Notes: generated from the sequence alone by a model not told the origin. A stretch of 64,000 nucleotides of DNA from Alphaproteobacteria bacterium (GCA_030148665.1 JASBSZ010000005.1:55699-119698), one strand, 5' to 3'; positions 36,872 to 46,125 are shown, numbered from the stretch's first letter. Numbers and translations: made by a program.

Positions 36872-37618
36872 TCAGCTCAGCATGCCGCCGTCGGTGTCGT
36901 CTCCGGTTTCGTTCATCAGCATGGCGAAATCGGGAATCGTGATCTGACGCTTGCCATGCAATTCGATCAGGCCCTCGCGTTTCAGCGCGGACATCTGGCG
37001 GCTGACGGTTTCCAGCGTCAGACCCAGATAGTCGGCCATCGCGTCGCGTGACAGCGGAAGGATGAATTCCATCCGCCCGGCGGCGGGTTTCCTTTGCAGC
37101 ACGGCGTTGCGCCTGGCGATGATGGCCAGAAAGCTGGCGATCTTTTCGCGCGCCGTCTTGCGCCCCAGCAGCAGCATCCATTCGCGCGCGGCGTCGAGCT
37201 CGTCCAGCGTCATTTCGAGCAGGCGCGAAGCGATTGTCGGGGTCGAGTTGATCAGCTCTTCAAAAGGGGTCTTGTGGAACAGGCACAGCGTGACATCCGT
37301 TGCCGCGATCACGTCGAAAGGGGCGGTTTCGCGCCCGGGGCGACCGACGAAGTCGCTGGGCAGCAGCAGACCCACCATCTGACGCCGCCCGTCCTCCATG
37401 GTCTGCGATAACGCGGCGACGCCTTCGACCACCGAGCCGACATATTGCAGGTGGTCCCCGGCCCAGCAGATTGTCTGCCCGGCCTCATAGGTCTTGTAGG
37501 ATTTCATGGAGTCGAGTATGTCCAACTCGTCGGGTTCGCAGCGGGAACACACCGCCCGGTAGCGGATCGGGCAATCGCCGCAATCCGTATTTGCAAGGGT
37601 TCTGGGGGCAGTGTTCAT
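36872..37618 (-). CDS. fnrL: Oxygen-sensing Crp/Fnr-family transcriptional regulator FnrL
   Basis: Global anaerobic activator whose [4Fe-4S] cluster is destroyed by oxygen. The 248-residue protein has N-terminal cysteines 13, 16, 24 and 27 (CGDCPIRYRAVCSRC), a cyclic-nucleotide-binding-like beta barrel, a dimerisation helix and the C-terminal DNA-reading helix LGLTLETVSRQMSALKREG, with E..SR as in FNR. It is divergent from hemN, sharing a 62-base gap with a perfect FNR box. This implies autoregulation and coupled control of haem synthesis. The position beside usp and ccoNOQP matches fnrL of Rhodobacter. Confidence 0.95.
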   Translation of the reverse strand: MNTAPRTLANTDCGDCPIRYRAVCSRCEPDELDILDSMKSYKTYEAGQTICWAGDHLQYVGSVVEGVAALSQTMEDGRRQMVGLLLPSDFVGRPGRETAPFDVIAATDVTLCLFHKTPFEELINSTPTIASRLLEMTLDELDAAREWMLLLGRKTAREKIASFLAIIARRNAVLQRKPAAGRMEFILPLSRDAMADYLGLTLETVSRQMSALKREGLIELHGKRQITIPDFAMLMNETGDDTDGGMLS

Positions 37619-37632
37619 TAATCTTCCCGTTT

Positions 37633-37646
37633 TTGATCTTGATCAA
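37633..37646. promoter_or_regulatory. Perfect FNR box between fnrL and hemN
   Basis: TTGATCTTGATCAA is the exact FNR consensus palindrome. It lies 15 bases from the fnrL start and 35 from the hemN start, so FnrL could activate one gene while limiting the other. Confidence 0.9.
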
Positions 37647-37680
37647 AGCACTCGGCCTTGCATTCTCAATAAGTAAGCGA

Positions 37681-39036
37681 ATGACCCGGAATACGCAACT
37701 CGCCAAGCTTGGTTTGTTCGACGCCAAAGTGCCGCGCTATACCAGCTATCCGACCGCTCCGCATTTCAGCACGAGCGTCCAGGCAGCCCAGTTCGCAAGC
37801 TGGCTTGCGGCCGTCCCCGAGGGGGGCGAGGTGTCGCTGTACATTCATATTCCCTTTTGTCGCCGGCTTTGCTGGTTCTGCGCCTTCCGCACCCAGGGGG
37901 TACGCAACGACGACCCGGTACGTTCATATCTGGGGACCCTCGAACAGGAAGTGCGGCTGATGGCCGATGCCCTGCCGGGGGGCGTCCGATTGTCGCGCCT
38001 GCACTGGGGCGGGGGCACGCCGACCCTGCTGCAGCCGGACATGATCGAATCGCTCGCCCGAACGATCACCTCGCGCCTGCCCTTTGCCGAGGGGGCCGAG
38101 TTTTCGGTCGAGGTCGATCCCAACGAGGTGGACGACGCCCGCCTCGACGCGCTGGCGGCGGCCGGAATGAACCGCGCCAGCATCGGAATCCAGGATTTCG
38201 ATCCCAGGATTCAGGAAACCATCGGCCGCGAGCAGAGTTTCGAGCTGACCCGCGACATTGCCGGCAAGCTGCGCGCGCGCGGGATTCACAGCCTGAATGC
38301 CGACATCCTGTACGGGCTGCCCCACCAGGACAAGGACAGCATTGCCGACACGACTGCGAAACTCCTGAGTCTGGGGCCGGACCGGGTCGCGCTGTACGGC
38401 TATGCGCATGTGCCGTGGATGGCCAAGCGGCAGACCATGATCCCCGAGGAACACCTGCCCGATGCGACCCGTCGGCTGGGCCTGTTCGACAAGGCACGCG
38501 ATCTGTTCCTCGAGGCCGGCTACCGGGCCATCGGCATCGACCATTTCGCGCGTCCCGGCGACGGGCTGGACGTTGCCCTGAACGAGGGGCGTCTGAGGCG
38601 CAATTTCCAGGGCTATACCGATGATCCCGCCGATACGCTGATCGGGCTGGGGGCTTCGGCGATTTCGCGTTTCCCGCAGGGATATGTCCAGAACATCAGC
38701 GCGACCGCCAGCTATCTGGCGCAGGTGCGCGATGGCAAGTTTGCCTCGGCGCGCGGGCACGCATTTGTCGGCGATGACCTGTTGCGGGCGCGGGTGATCG
38801 AAGAGCTGATGTGTACCTTCCGTGTCGATCTGGATGCGGTCGAGGCCGAATTCGCCTCGGCCCCCGTTGATCTGCGGCTGGAGCTGGCGCGCGTACACCA
38901 GAAATTCGCACCCTTTACCCGGCACGAGGGCGCGGTGCTGGAGATCCTGCCCGAGGGGCAGTCCCTGACCCGGATGATCGCGCGCGAATTCGATGCCTAC
39001 AGCATGAACGAGAACAGCCACAGCCTGGCGATCTGA
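37681..39036 (+). CDS. hemN: Oxygen-independent coproporphyrinogen III oxidase
   Basis: Radical-SAM enzyme decarboxylating coproporphyrinogen III to protoporphyrinogen IX without oxygen. The 451-residue product has PRYTSYPTAPHF near the N-terminus, the [4Fe-4S] motif CRRLCWFC (CxxxCxxC, about 59-66), GGGTPTLL (about 110), EVDPNEVD and the GLPHQD segment, plus the C-terminal HemN domain. ATG 37681; the open frame upstream to 37300 overlaps fnrL on the other strand and is not used. The FNR box 35 bases upstream explains anaerobic induction. Named hemZ in some Rhodobacter work. Confidence 0.96.
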   Translation: MTRNTQLAKLGLFDAKVPRYTSYPTAPHFSTSVQAAQFASWLAAVPEGGEVSLYIHIPFCRRLCWFCAFRTQGVRNDDPVRSYLGTLEQEVRLMADALPGGVRLSRLHWGGGTPTLLQPDMIESLARTITSRLPFAEGAEFSVEVDPNEVDDARLDALAAAGMNRASIGIQDFDPRIQETIGREQSFELTRDIAGKLRARGIHSLNADILYGLPHQDKDSIADTTAKLLSLGPDRVALYGYAHVPWMAKRQTMIPEEHLPDATRRLGLFDKARDLFLEAGYRAIGIDHFARPGDGLDVALNEGRLRRNFQGYTDDPADTLIGLGASAISRFPQGYVQNISATASYLAQVRDGKFASARGHAFVGDDLLRARVIEELMCTFRVDLDAVEAEFASAPVDLRLELARVHQKFAPFTRHEGAVLEILPEGQSLTRMIAREFDAYSMNENSHSLAI

Positions 39037-39085
39037 GCCCGCGCCGCCCTGCGATGGCGACCCGTTGCGCGGGGTCAAACAGGTT

Positions 39086-40387
39086 CTACAGGGGGCGGAT
39101 CCGCAGGCGGGTGATCCTGTTGTCGCGCCGCTCGACCACCTCGAAGCGGAAACCGTGAAAGCTGAACACCTGCCCCACGGTCGGGATCGACTGGCTTTCG
39201 TGGATGACAAGGCCGGCGATGGTGTTGGCGTTGTCGTCGGGCAGGTTCCAGCCGGTTTCGCGATTCAGGTCGCGAATGGTCATGGCCCCGTCCACCAGGA
39301 AATTGCCGGCTGCGTCGCGCGAAATCGGGGTTTCGGCGTCGGTGTCGTGTTCGTCGGTGATCTCGCCGACGATTTCTTCCAGGATGTCCTCGAGCGTTAT
39401 CAGCCCCTGCAACGCGCCGTATTCATCGACCACCAGGGCGAAATGGACGTGCCGACGCAGGAATTCGCGCATCTGGTCGTCGAGCGTGGTCGTCTCGGGT
39501 ACGAAATAGGGTTTCATCGCGACGTCGAGTACCTGAAACGATTTCAGGTCGCGCGGGTCGTCGAGATTGTGGATCGCGCGCAGCAGGTCCTTGGCGTGCA
39601 GCACGCCCACGATGTTTTCATGCTCGCCACGGAATACCGGCAGGCGCGTGTGGTTCGAGCGCAGGCATTGTTCGACGATCCGATCCGGCGGATCATCGGC
39701 ATCGACCATCTCGATCTTTGATCGGTGGAGCATGATTTCCTCGACCGTGCGGTCGCGCAGGTCCAGCGCGCCCAGCAGGCGGTCGCGCTCGGCCTTGGGC
39801 ATGGCGCCTTCCGAGTGGCTCAGCTCGATCGTGCCCATGATTTCCTCCTGTACCGCCAGGATCGACCGGTCGGGATCGGTTCTCAGGCCAAAGAGGCGCA
39901 GGATCAGGCGCACGAACCAGCGAATGGCCGAAACAACCGGGGCAAAGGCGACCACGACCAGCGACAGGACCGGCGCCACCCTCTGGGCCGCGCTTTCGGG
40001 GTTGGTGATGGCGTATGTCTTGGGCATCACCTCGGCGAATACCAGAACGAGCAGGGTCATCACCAGCGTCGCCAGCGCCACCCCGCCCGAGCCGAACAGC
40101 CGGGTGAACAGGCTGGTCGCCAGCGCCGCCGCCATGATGTTGACCAGGTTGTTGCCCAGCAGGACCGCTCCGATCAGGCGCTCGTTGTCGCGGGTGATCC
40201 GCAGCGCCAGTGCCGCCCCGCGCGAGCCCTTGTCGGCCAGCGCCCGCAGCTTGCCTCGGCTGGCGGCGGTCAGGGCGGTTTCCGAGCCCGAAAAGAAGGC
40301 CGACAGAATCAAAAGTGCCACAATCGCGGAAATACTGATCCAGAAGGCGGTGTCGAGCGGCGCAAAATCCGTTATCGGCCTTTCCAT
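39086..40387 (-). CDS. HlyC/CorC (CNNM) family membrane protein with CBS domains
   Basis: A 433-residue protein of the CNNM/CorC family, whose members transport or sense Mg2+ and are often mislabelled haemolysins. The N-terminal DUF21 domain has about four helices (FFSGSETALTAASRG is typical). Two CBS domains follow (LPVFRGEHENIVGVLHAKDLL and FALVVDEYGALQGLITLEDILEEIVGEI), then the C-terminal CorC/HlyC domain (IAGLVIHESQSIPTVGQ). ATG 40387 fits the family; upstream in-frame sequence to 40465 overlaps another promoter region. It converges on hemN. Confidence 0.92.
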   Translation of the reverse strand: MERPITDFAPLDTAFWISISAIVALLILSAFFSGSETALTAASRGKLRALADKGSRGAALALRITRDNERLIGAVLLGNNLVNIMAAALATSLFTRLFGSGGVALATLVMTLLVLVFAEVMPKTYAITNPESAAQRVAPVLSLVVVAFAPVVSAIRWFVRLILRLFGLRTDPDRSILAVQEEIMGTIELSHSEGAMPKAERDRLLGALDLRDRTVEEIMLHRSKIEMVDADDPPDRIVEQCLRSNHTRLPVFRGEHENIVGVLHAKDLLRAIHNLDDPRDLKSFQVLDVAMKPYFVPETTTLDDQMREFLRRHVHFALVVDEYGALQGLITLEDILEEIVGEITDEHDTDAETPISRDAAGNFLVDGAMTIRDLNRETGWNLPDDNANTIAGLVIHESQSIPTVGQVFSFHGFRFEVVERRDNRITRLRIRPL

Positions 40388-40478
40388 GGTGCTGTTTTTC
40401 CTTAAACTGTCGCCGGGGTGATCCTGTGGTGATCCCGTTATGAGGGCAAAGCCCCCTTGCTGCAAGACGGGGAAGGAG

Positions 40479-41288
40479 ATGCGCGTTCGCGATCTCGGAG
40501 AGCTGGAGGGCCGGATCCTCCTCTTTGGAGGGGCATATTCGAACTTTCACGCATTGTCGGCCCTGATGGAATGGGCCGGGCAGGCCGGCATTCCGCCCGA
40601 GCGCCGTGTCTGTACGGGCGATGTGGTCGCCTATGGCGCCGATCCCGTCGCCTGTGTCAGGCTGATGCGGCGCAGCCGGTGCCCCACGATTGCGGGAAAC
40701 TGCGAAAGGGCGCTTGCCGCCGAAAGCGATGATTGCGGCTGCGGCTTTTCCCCCGATAGCGTCTGTGCGACCCTGGCCAGGGACTGGTACGCCTATGCCC
40801 GCAACAGGATCGGCCGGGCCGAGCGCGACTGGATGGCCGATCTGCCCGATCGCGTGATCTTTCGCCATGCGGGGCGGCGCTGCGTCGTCATCCATGGCGG
40901 GGCCGGCGACATCAGCCGGTTCCTGTGGCCGATCAGCCCCGAGGACGAATTCTGGGACGAGATCGCCCTGCTGCAAGAGCAGGTCGGCGCGCTGGATACG
41001 GTCATCGCCGGCCATTGCGGCGTTCCGTTCGAGCGCAACATCGACGGAATCCGCTGGATCAACCCCGGTGCGATCGGCATGCCGCCCCATGACGGGCTGC
41101 CCGAAACCTGTTTTGCCGTGCTCGACGACGACGGCGTTCGGATGGAGCGTCTCGAATACGACGTCAAGGGCGCCGTTGCCGCCATGCACGCCGCCGGCCT
41201 GACCCAGGGCTATGATCGTGCACTCAGGACGGGCTACTGGCCCAGCGAGGACATCCTGCCCAGGGCAATGCGGCGCAAGCGGGGCTGA
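40479..41288 (+). CDS. Metallophosphoesterase-family protein with altered first motif
   Basis: A 269-residue protein of the calcineurin-like/YfcE-type family. It shows TGDVVAYGADPVACV (GD motif, about 45-60), GNCE (about 73), a central HGG and AGHCGVPF (GH motif, about 180) with WINPGAIG. The first family motif, normally DxHxN, reads GGAYSNFHAL here, so two metal ligands are missing. Starts at ATG 40479 (AAGGAG lies immediately upstream) or ATG 40440 are both possible. It is flanked by a divergent CNNM gene and convergent xerD. Activity on phosphoesters is doubtful without the missing ligands. Confidence 0.75.
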   Translation: MRVRDLGELEGRILLFGGAYSNFHALSALMEWAGQAGIPPERRVCTGDVVAYGADPVACVRLMRRSRCPTIAGNCERALAAESDDCGCGFSPDSVCATLARDWYAYARNRIGRAERDWMADLPDRVIFRHAGRRCVVIHGGAGDISRFLWPISPEDEFWDEIALLQEQVGALDTVIAGHCGVPFERNIDGIRWINPGAIGMPPHDGLPETCFAVLDDDGVRMERLEYDVKGAVAAMHAAGLTQGYDRALRTGYWPSEDILPRAMRRKRG

Positions 41289-41317
41289 GGCGGAAAGGGG
41301 CGGTCCGGGAGACGGGC

Positions 41318-42232
41318 TCAGGCCAGCGGATGGCGTTTCAGCACCAGCTCCCTGAGGCGTTCGTCCAGGACATGGGTATAGATTTCGGTCGTCGCAATGT
41401 CGGCATGTCCCAGCAATGTCTGGATCACCCTCAGATCCGCGCCATGGGCCAGCATGTGGGTGGCAAAGGCATGCCGCAGGCTGTGGGGCGAAATGTCGTC
41501 GGCGCCGAGCTCGGCTGCGCGCGCGACCTTCTTGACAAGGGCGTGAAACCATACCCTCGTGAGGTGGCCCTGCCTGCCGTGGCCCGGAAACAGAAAGGCC
41601 GAGGGCCGCGCGCCGCGACGGGTGCGCGCCGCCTCGATATCGTCGCGCAGCTTCAGCCAGCGTTTCAGCGCCCGCCGCGCGGGGGGCGAAAGCGGTACCA
41701 TGCGTTCCTTGCCGCCATTGCCCCGTACCAGCAGCATCCGCGGGTTGCCCCGCGCCGCCGCGACCGGCAGCGAGACCAGCTCGCTCACCCGCATGCCGGT
41801 GGCATAGAGCAGCTCGAACAGGCAGGCATTGCGGGCCTGTTCGGCGCGGTCGCGCCCGAAACTGCGCGCCGTTTTCAGCAATCTTTCGACATCGGCCTCG
41901 GAAAGGTTGGCAGGCAGTCTGCGGGCACGCCGCGGGCCGTGGATCATCGCCGCCGGGTTGTCGTCGCGCCATCCCTCATCCAGGGCGAAACGGTAGAACT
42001 GGCGTACCGCCGACAACCTGCGGGCGCGCGTGGCCTGGGCCATCCCGGCCTCTTGCAGGGATATCAGGTAGTTTTCGATGTCCTCGCGCCCTGCCTCGTG
42101 CCAGTCCAGCCCGTGGCCCCTCAGCCAGGCGCCGAAATCGGCCAGGTCGCGCCCATAGGCCAGCACGGTGTTGTCGGCCGCGCCCAGCTCGGCGCGGGCC
42201 GCTTCCAGGAAGCGTTCGACAAGGCCGGTCAT
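41318..42232 (-). CDS. xerD: Tyrosine recombinase, XerD-like
   Basis: A 304-residue site-specific recombinase that, with XerC, would resolve chromosome dimers at dif during division. N-terminal SAM-like domain (VERFLEAARAELGAADNTV), then the catalytic domain: Arg in ATGMRVSEL, Lys in GNGGKERMVPL, HSLRHAFATHML, a His in LGHADIATTEIYTH and nucleophile Tyr in that last motif. ATG 42232 fits the family; GTG 42259, overlapping the upstream stop as GTGA, is an alternative that adds nine residues. Named by similarity and by the xerD-aroK neighbourhood of this lineage. Confidence 0.9.
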   Translation of the reverse strand: MTGLVERFLEAARAELGAADNTVLAYGRDLADFGAWLRGHGLDWHEAGREDIENYLISLQEAGMAQATRARRLSAVRQFYRFALDEGWRDDNPAAMIHGPRRARRLPANLSEADVERLLKTARSFGRDRAEQARNACLFELLYATGMRVSELVSLPVAAARGNPRMLLVRGNGGKERMVPLSPPARRALKRWLKLRDDIEAARTRRGARPSAFLFPGHGRQGHLTRVWFHALVKKVARAAELGADDISPHSLRHAFATHMLAHGADLRVIQTLLGHADIATTEIYTHVLDERLRELVLKRHPLA

Positions 42233-42255
42233 GTTTGCCGTGTTGTCCAAGACCG

Positions 42256-44127
42256 TCACCTCGCCTGTTCCCGGGGCTGCAACAGCATCAGTTGCAGCGC
42301 GACCTGCCGTGCCTCGACCTCCAGTCCGACCACGCGGAACGTGCGCAGCGCGGCGGTAATGTCGCCGGGGTCGGCCCTGCTCTTGCCCTGAAGGCGCAGC
42401 ATTGCGCGCAGCACGGCCTCGCCCAGCCTGCCCTGCGCCAGAAGGTCTGCCAGGGGTCCCGGCGGCGAGGACGGCAGATTGCGGTCGAAGGCGGCCTTGA
42501 TGGCCTCGCCCAGGGTGTCGGGGGGGGTGATCCCGTTCAACCGCCCCAGCGCGATGCCACACAGAAAGGCCTCGCGCGGGTCATGTGGCGCATGCGCGCG
42601 GGCGATGCGTTCGAAATCATGCGAAAGCAGGCCCAGGCGAAAGACGATCTCGGCCGCCTCGCCATGCAGCGGGCGGCCCAGCAGGCGATCGGCGTAATAG
42701 CGGGCAAAGGGCTCTTCCAGCCCGGCCGCGCGCATCTGTTTCCATGCCCTGGGCAGGGTTTCGGCAATGGCGCTGTCGTTGCCTGACAGCAGGGCGACAT
42801 CAAAGGCCTGAACCGTGCGCACCCTTTCCCAGACACCGCCCGAGGCAGGTGGCTTGCCCTCGTTGTACAGCCCGATCAGCTGATTCGGGGAAATGGCGCG
42901 GGTGCGTACCAGACGTTCGGCCGCCTTGATGCGCGCGCGCCAGCCGGCATTGGGTGACAGGTCCACCTGCTCGAATGCCAGCGGCAAAGTGCCTGCCGGG
43001 CGGGGCTGGGCAAGGGCCTCGCGCATGGTAAAGACCAGCGGTGTCATGCGCTCGGGCGGCGGCAGGTCGGGCGCGCCGTCATACAGCTCGGGGTCGAGGA
43101 AACGCGCCAGCAGCTCGGTCTGCTGCTTGTCGAGAAAACCCAGCGCCTGCCCGGTTGACAATGTCAGCGTGGCCGCGTTCCAGTCGCCTTCGCGCGCCAG
43201 GCAGAAGATGCGGGCCTGCAATGTCGGGGCAAAGCCGGGCGTGGTGCGCATGGCCGCGCAGGCGTGATCGACATGCCCTGTCAGCAGGCTGACGTCGAAC
43301 CAGCGTCTGAACAGGGCCACGTCATCAGGTCCTGCGCGTTCGAGCAACGCCTGCGCCTGGTCGAGCGCGCCCAGTTCGAGCAGCTTGTCGATACGCGCCA
43401 GCAACAGGGTTTCGCCATGGCCGCTGTCATCGCCACGCGGGGCGTCCACCTCGGCCAGAAGGATGCGGTACAACAGCGCCAGAACCTCGGGCAGGGCATC
43501 GGGCCGCTGGCGGGTGATCAGGCCGGCCAGGGTGGCAACGTCGGAATCGCCCCAGAAATCGCGCGGCAGGCCGGTGACCGAGACCGGCAGCAACCCGACC
43601 GAATCCTTGCGGATGGGCCTGAGCGGGCTGACCGAGATCCGGTCGGGGATCAGCGGTTCCGTCGGCGTGATGTCAGAGGCGGGCGGTGTGGCGGTCTCGG
43701 GGGGCGCGGCGGTGGTGTCGGATGGCACGGCCGTGGTATCTGCCGGCGCAGCCCCGCGGCGCGCAGCCGTATCGGGAAGGGCGGGCACGCCGCCCGGCGG
43801 GGTTTGCGGAACGCCGTCTGATGCGGTGCCCCGGTTCAGTCCCTGGTTCTGGCCCCCGTTCTGGCCCCGGTTCTGGCCCTGAGGCAGCTTTTTCGGGACC
43901 AGGGGCTTTTTCTCGCGCACCGATTTCGACAGCCAGTCGATGGCCGAAAGCGGGCGTTCCTGTGCCGGCGTCGCGCCGGGCGACAGCGTGGTCAGCGCCA
44001 GCGCAAGGGCCAGCAGGCAAGCGGCATGACCACGCCCGCCGGCGCGCCCGAATACATACCCTGTGGCCCGCCATGCGGAAAACGCAGGCCCGTCCGTTTC
44101 CCTTTGGGGTATCGCCCTACTGGACAT
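42256..44127 (-). CDS. Unrecognised exported protein upstream of xerD
   Basis: A 623-residue protein I do not recognise. Residues 30-56 contain a hydrophobic export signal (ACLLALALALTTLSPG, ending ATPAQE). Next comes a repeated Gly-Gln-Asn stretch (GQNRGQNGGQNQGLNRG, about 83-99) and a Pro/Thr/Ala-rich linker (about 100-165). The rest, roughly 180-620, is predicted mostly helical with Leu/Ala-rich repeats resembling tetratricopeptide-like solenoids (ARIDKLLELGALDQAQALLE), suggesting a periplasmic protein-binding scaffold. ATG 44127 overlaps the preceding small gene by 11 bases; TTG 44169 is an alternative. Its stop overlaps the possible GTG start of xerD. Function unknown. Confidence 0.75.
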   Translation of the reverse strand: MSSRAIPQRETDGPAFSAWRATGYVFGRAGGRGHAACLLALALALTTLSPGATPAQERPLSAIDWLSKSVREKKPLVPKKLPQGQNRGQNGGQNQGLNRGTASDGVPQTPPGGVPALPDTAARRGAAPADTTAVPSDTTAAPPETATPPASDITPTEPLIPDRISVSPLRPIRKDSVGLLPVSVTGLPRDFWGDSDVATLAGLITRQRPDALPEVLALLYRILLAEVDAPRGDDSGHGETLLLARIDKLLELGALDQAQALLERAGPDDVALFRRWFDVSLLTGHVDHACAAMRTTPGFAPTLQARIFCLAREGDWNAATLTLSTGQALGFLDKQQTELLARFLDPELYDGAPDLPPPERMTPLVFTMREALAQPRPAGTLPLAFEQVDLSPNAGWRARIKAAERLVRTRAISPNQLIGLYNEGKPPASGGVWERVRTVQAFDVALLSGNDSAIAETLPRAWKQMRAAGLEEPFARYYADRLLGRPLHGEAAEIVFRLGLLSHDFERIARAHAPHDPREAFLCGIALGRLNGITPPDTLGEAIKAAFDRNLPSSPPGPLADLLAQGRLGEAVLRAMLRLQGKSRADPGDITAALRTFRVVGLEVEARQVALQLMLLQPREQAR

Positions 44128-44263
44128 CGATCGTGACCGGCAGGGTCTGATCGGCCCGGGGGGGCGCAAAATCCCCGATCAGCGCATAGACGGCCACCGC
44201 CGCCACCGCCAGCAGTGCCAGCACCGCAACCCATTTCAGCAGCCATCTGATCAGCCATTTCAT
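44117..44263 (-). CDS. Small single-pass membrane protein (48 residues)
   Basis: Short gene encoding MKWLIRWLLKWVAVLALL..., one transmembrane helix (about 8-29) with a basic N-terminus, then a periplasmic or outer tail PPRADQTLPVTIDVQ. It overlaps the start of the unrecognised exported protein, so both are likely translated together. Basic residues before the helix and Leu/Ala-rich composition make it a true membrane peptide rather than noise. A similar tail (LPVTID) appears, as far as I recall, in small proteins at this locus in other Rhodobacteraceae. Function unknown. Confidence 0.7.
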   Translation of the reverse strand: MKWLIRWLLKWVAVLALLAVAAVAVYALIGDFAPPRADQTLPVTIDVQ

Positions 44264-44389
44264 ACTCTGTCGGTCTCCTGCGCCCTGCCTGTCGGAATTT
44301 GCCATTCCTTGCGCCAGTATATATTGCTTTGCAACGGATTTCACGTCAAAGAGGCGCGAGTTGGACCGGATCGGGGATTGATCGGCAGG

Positions 44390-44947
44390 ATGTCGCGCTG
44401 GAAGCTGAAGGCAACGGTTGTGATGGTCGGCATGATGGGCGCCGGCAAGACCGCCGTGGGCGGCGCGCTGGCACGCATGCTGAACGTGCCCTTTGTCGAT
44501 TCCGACCGCCAGATCGAAGAGGCGGCCAACATGTCGATCGCCGAGATATTCGCCCGCGACGGCGAGGCGTTCTTTCGCGACCGGGAAAGCCGGGTTCTCG
44601 CGCGTCTGCTGGACGGGCCTCCCTGTATCCTGTCGGCCGGCGGCGGGGCCTTTCTGGAGGAACGAAACCGCCGCATGATCGCCGAACGCGGGCTGGCCGT
44701 CTGGCTGCGGGCCGATGCCGATCTGCTGTGGTCGCGGGTCAGCCACAAGGACACGCGCCCCCTGCTGCGGGTGGAAAATCCCCGCGAACGTCTGGTTGCG
44801 CTGCTGCAGGCGCGCGAGCCTGCCTATGCGCAGGCTGGCCTTGTCGTCGACTCGCTGCCCGACATCTCGGTGCAGGAAATGGCCGAACGCGTGCGCGCGG
44901 CGCTGCTGGCCCATCCCTCGGGCATTCTGGAAAAGGTGGACAGATGA
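44390..44947 (+). CDS. aroK: Shikimate kinase
   Basis: Phosphorylates shikimate in the chorismate pathway. The 185-residue product has the P-loop GMMGAGKTAVG (about 14-24), the DSDRQIEE shikimate/Mg-binding segment, FRDRESRVL, and the GGGAF loop. I start at ATG 44390; upstream in-frame sequence has no family similarity. It overlaps aroB (ATGA at 44944), the normal aroKB arrangement. An AT-rich TATATATTG lies about 65 bases upstream and may be part of a promoter shared with the divergent small membrane gene. Confidence 0.95.
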   Translation: MSRWKLKATVVMVGMMGAGKTAVGGALARMLNVPFVDSDRQIEEAANMSIAEIFARDGEAFFRDRESRVLARLLDGPPCILSAGGGAFLEERNRRMIAERGLAVWLRADADLLWSRVSHKDTRPLLRVENPRERLVALLQAREPAYAQAGLVVDSLPDISVQEMAERVRAALLAHPSGILEKVDR

Positions 44948-46065
44948 CGAACAGGCATTCGGTGGTTGATGTCGGCCTTGGCGCGCGGGCCTACGAGATC
45001 CGTATCGGGGCGGGCCTGCTGGAGCGCGCGGGCGACGAGATCGCGCCGTTGCTGGATCGGCCCCGCCTTGCCATCGTGACCGACGAAAACGTTGCGCGCC
45101 TGCATCTGCCGGCGCTGGAAACGGCGCTTGATCGGGCGGGAATCGAACATGTCTGTCTTGTCCTGCCCGCGGGCGAGGGCACCAAGAGCTGGGAATCCCT
45201 CAGGCAGGTGGTCGAATGGATGCTGGCCCGCAAGGTCGAGCGCGACGACATGATCCTTGCCTTTGGCGGGGGGGTGATCGGCGATCTGGCCGGCTTTGCC
45301 GCCGCCGTCCTGCGCCGCGGCGTGCGCTTTGTCCAGATGCCCACGACGCTGCTGGCGCAGGTGGACAGCTCGGTCGGGGGCAAGACGGGGATCAATTCGC
45401 CGCATGGCAAGAATCTGGTCGGCGCCTTCAACCAGCCCGCGCTGGTGCTGGCCGATATTGCGGTGCTGGCGACGCTGGAGGCGCGCGATTTTCTGGCCGG
45501 CTATGGCGAGGTCGTCAAATACGGCCTGCTGGGTGACGAGGATTTCTTTGTCTGGCTCGAGGGCAACGGGCCGGCGCTGGCCGCCGGTGACATGGCGCTG
45601 CGGGCCGAAATGGTCCGCCGCTCATGCGAGATGAAGGCCGGTATCGTTGCCCGGGACGAGCTGGAACATGGCGAGCGCGCGCTTCTGAACCTGGGCCACA
45701 CCTTTGGTCACGCGCTCGAGGCGGCCACCGGCTATGGCGCACGCCTGCTGCATGGCGAGGGTGTGGCCATAGGCATGGCGCTGGCGCTCGATCTGTCGGC
45801 GCGTCTCGGGCTGTGTGCCCAGGAATGCCCCGGCAGGTTGCGGGCGCATCTGGTGGCCATGGGAATGAAGGCCACGCTTGGCGACATCCCTGGCGAGCTG
45901 CCCGATGCGGACGGGCTGATCGAGCTGATGGCCCAGGACAAGAAGGTGCAGCAGGGCAGGCCGCGCTTTGTCCTGCTTCGGGCCATCGGCGAGGCCTTTG
46001 TCACCGACGATGTTCCGCCCGAAGCCGTACGGACATTGCTGGCCGAATCCCTGGCCGCGCGTTGA
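44944..46065 (+). CDS. aroB: 3-Dehydroquinate synthase
   Basis: Second step of the shikimate pathway, cyclising DAHP to 3-dehydroquinate with NAD and a metal. The 373-residue protein shows GEGTKSWESL, the cofactor motif GGGVIGDLAGFAAA (about 107-120), MPTTLLAQVDSSVGGKTGIN, EVVKYG, and NLGHTFGHALE with metal-binding His. Translation is coupled to aroK by a four-base overlap. Downstream, 96 bases on, lies the SRP RNA on the same strand. Confidence 0.97.
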   Translation: MTNRHSVVDVGLGARAYEIRIGAGLLERAGDEIAPLLDRPRLAIVTDENVARLHLPALETALDRAGIEHVCLVLPAGEGTKSWESLRQVVEWMLARKVERDDMILAFGGGVIGDLAGFAAAVLRRGVRFVQMPTTLLAQVDSSVGGKTGINSPHGKNLVGAFNQPALVLADIAVLATLEARDFLAGYGEVVKYGLLGDEDFFVWLEGNGPALAAGDMALRAEMVRRSCEMKAGIVARDELEHGERALLNLGHTFGHALEAATGYGARLLHGEGVAIGMALALDLSARLGLCAQECPGRLRAHLVAMGMKATLGDIPGELPDADGLIELMAQDKKVQQGRPRFVLLRAIGEAFVTDDVPPEAVRTLLAESLAAR

Positions 46066-46125
46066 ATGCGCATCCCCGTCGGGCGCGACGCGCGGGATGG
46101 GCGAATCGGCCCTTGATTCCGCCTC

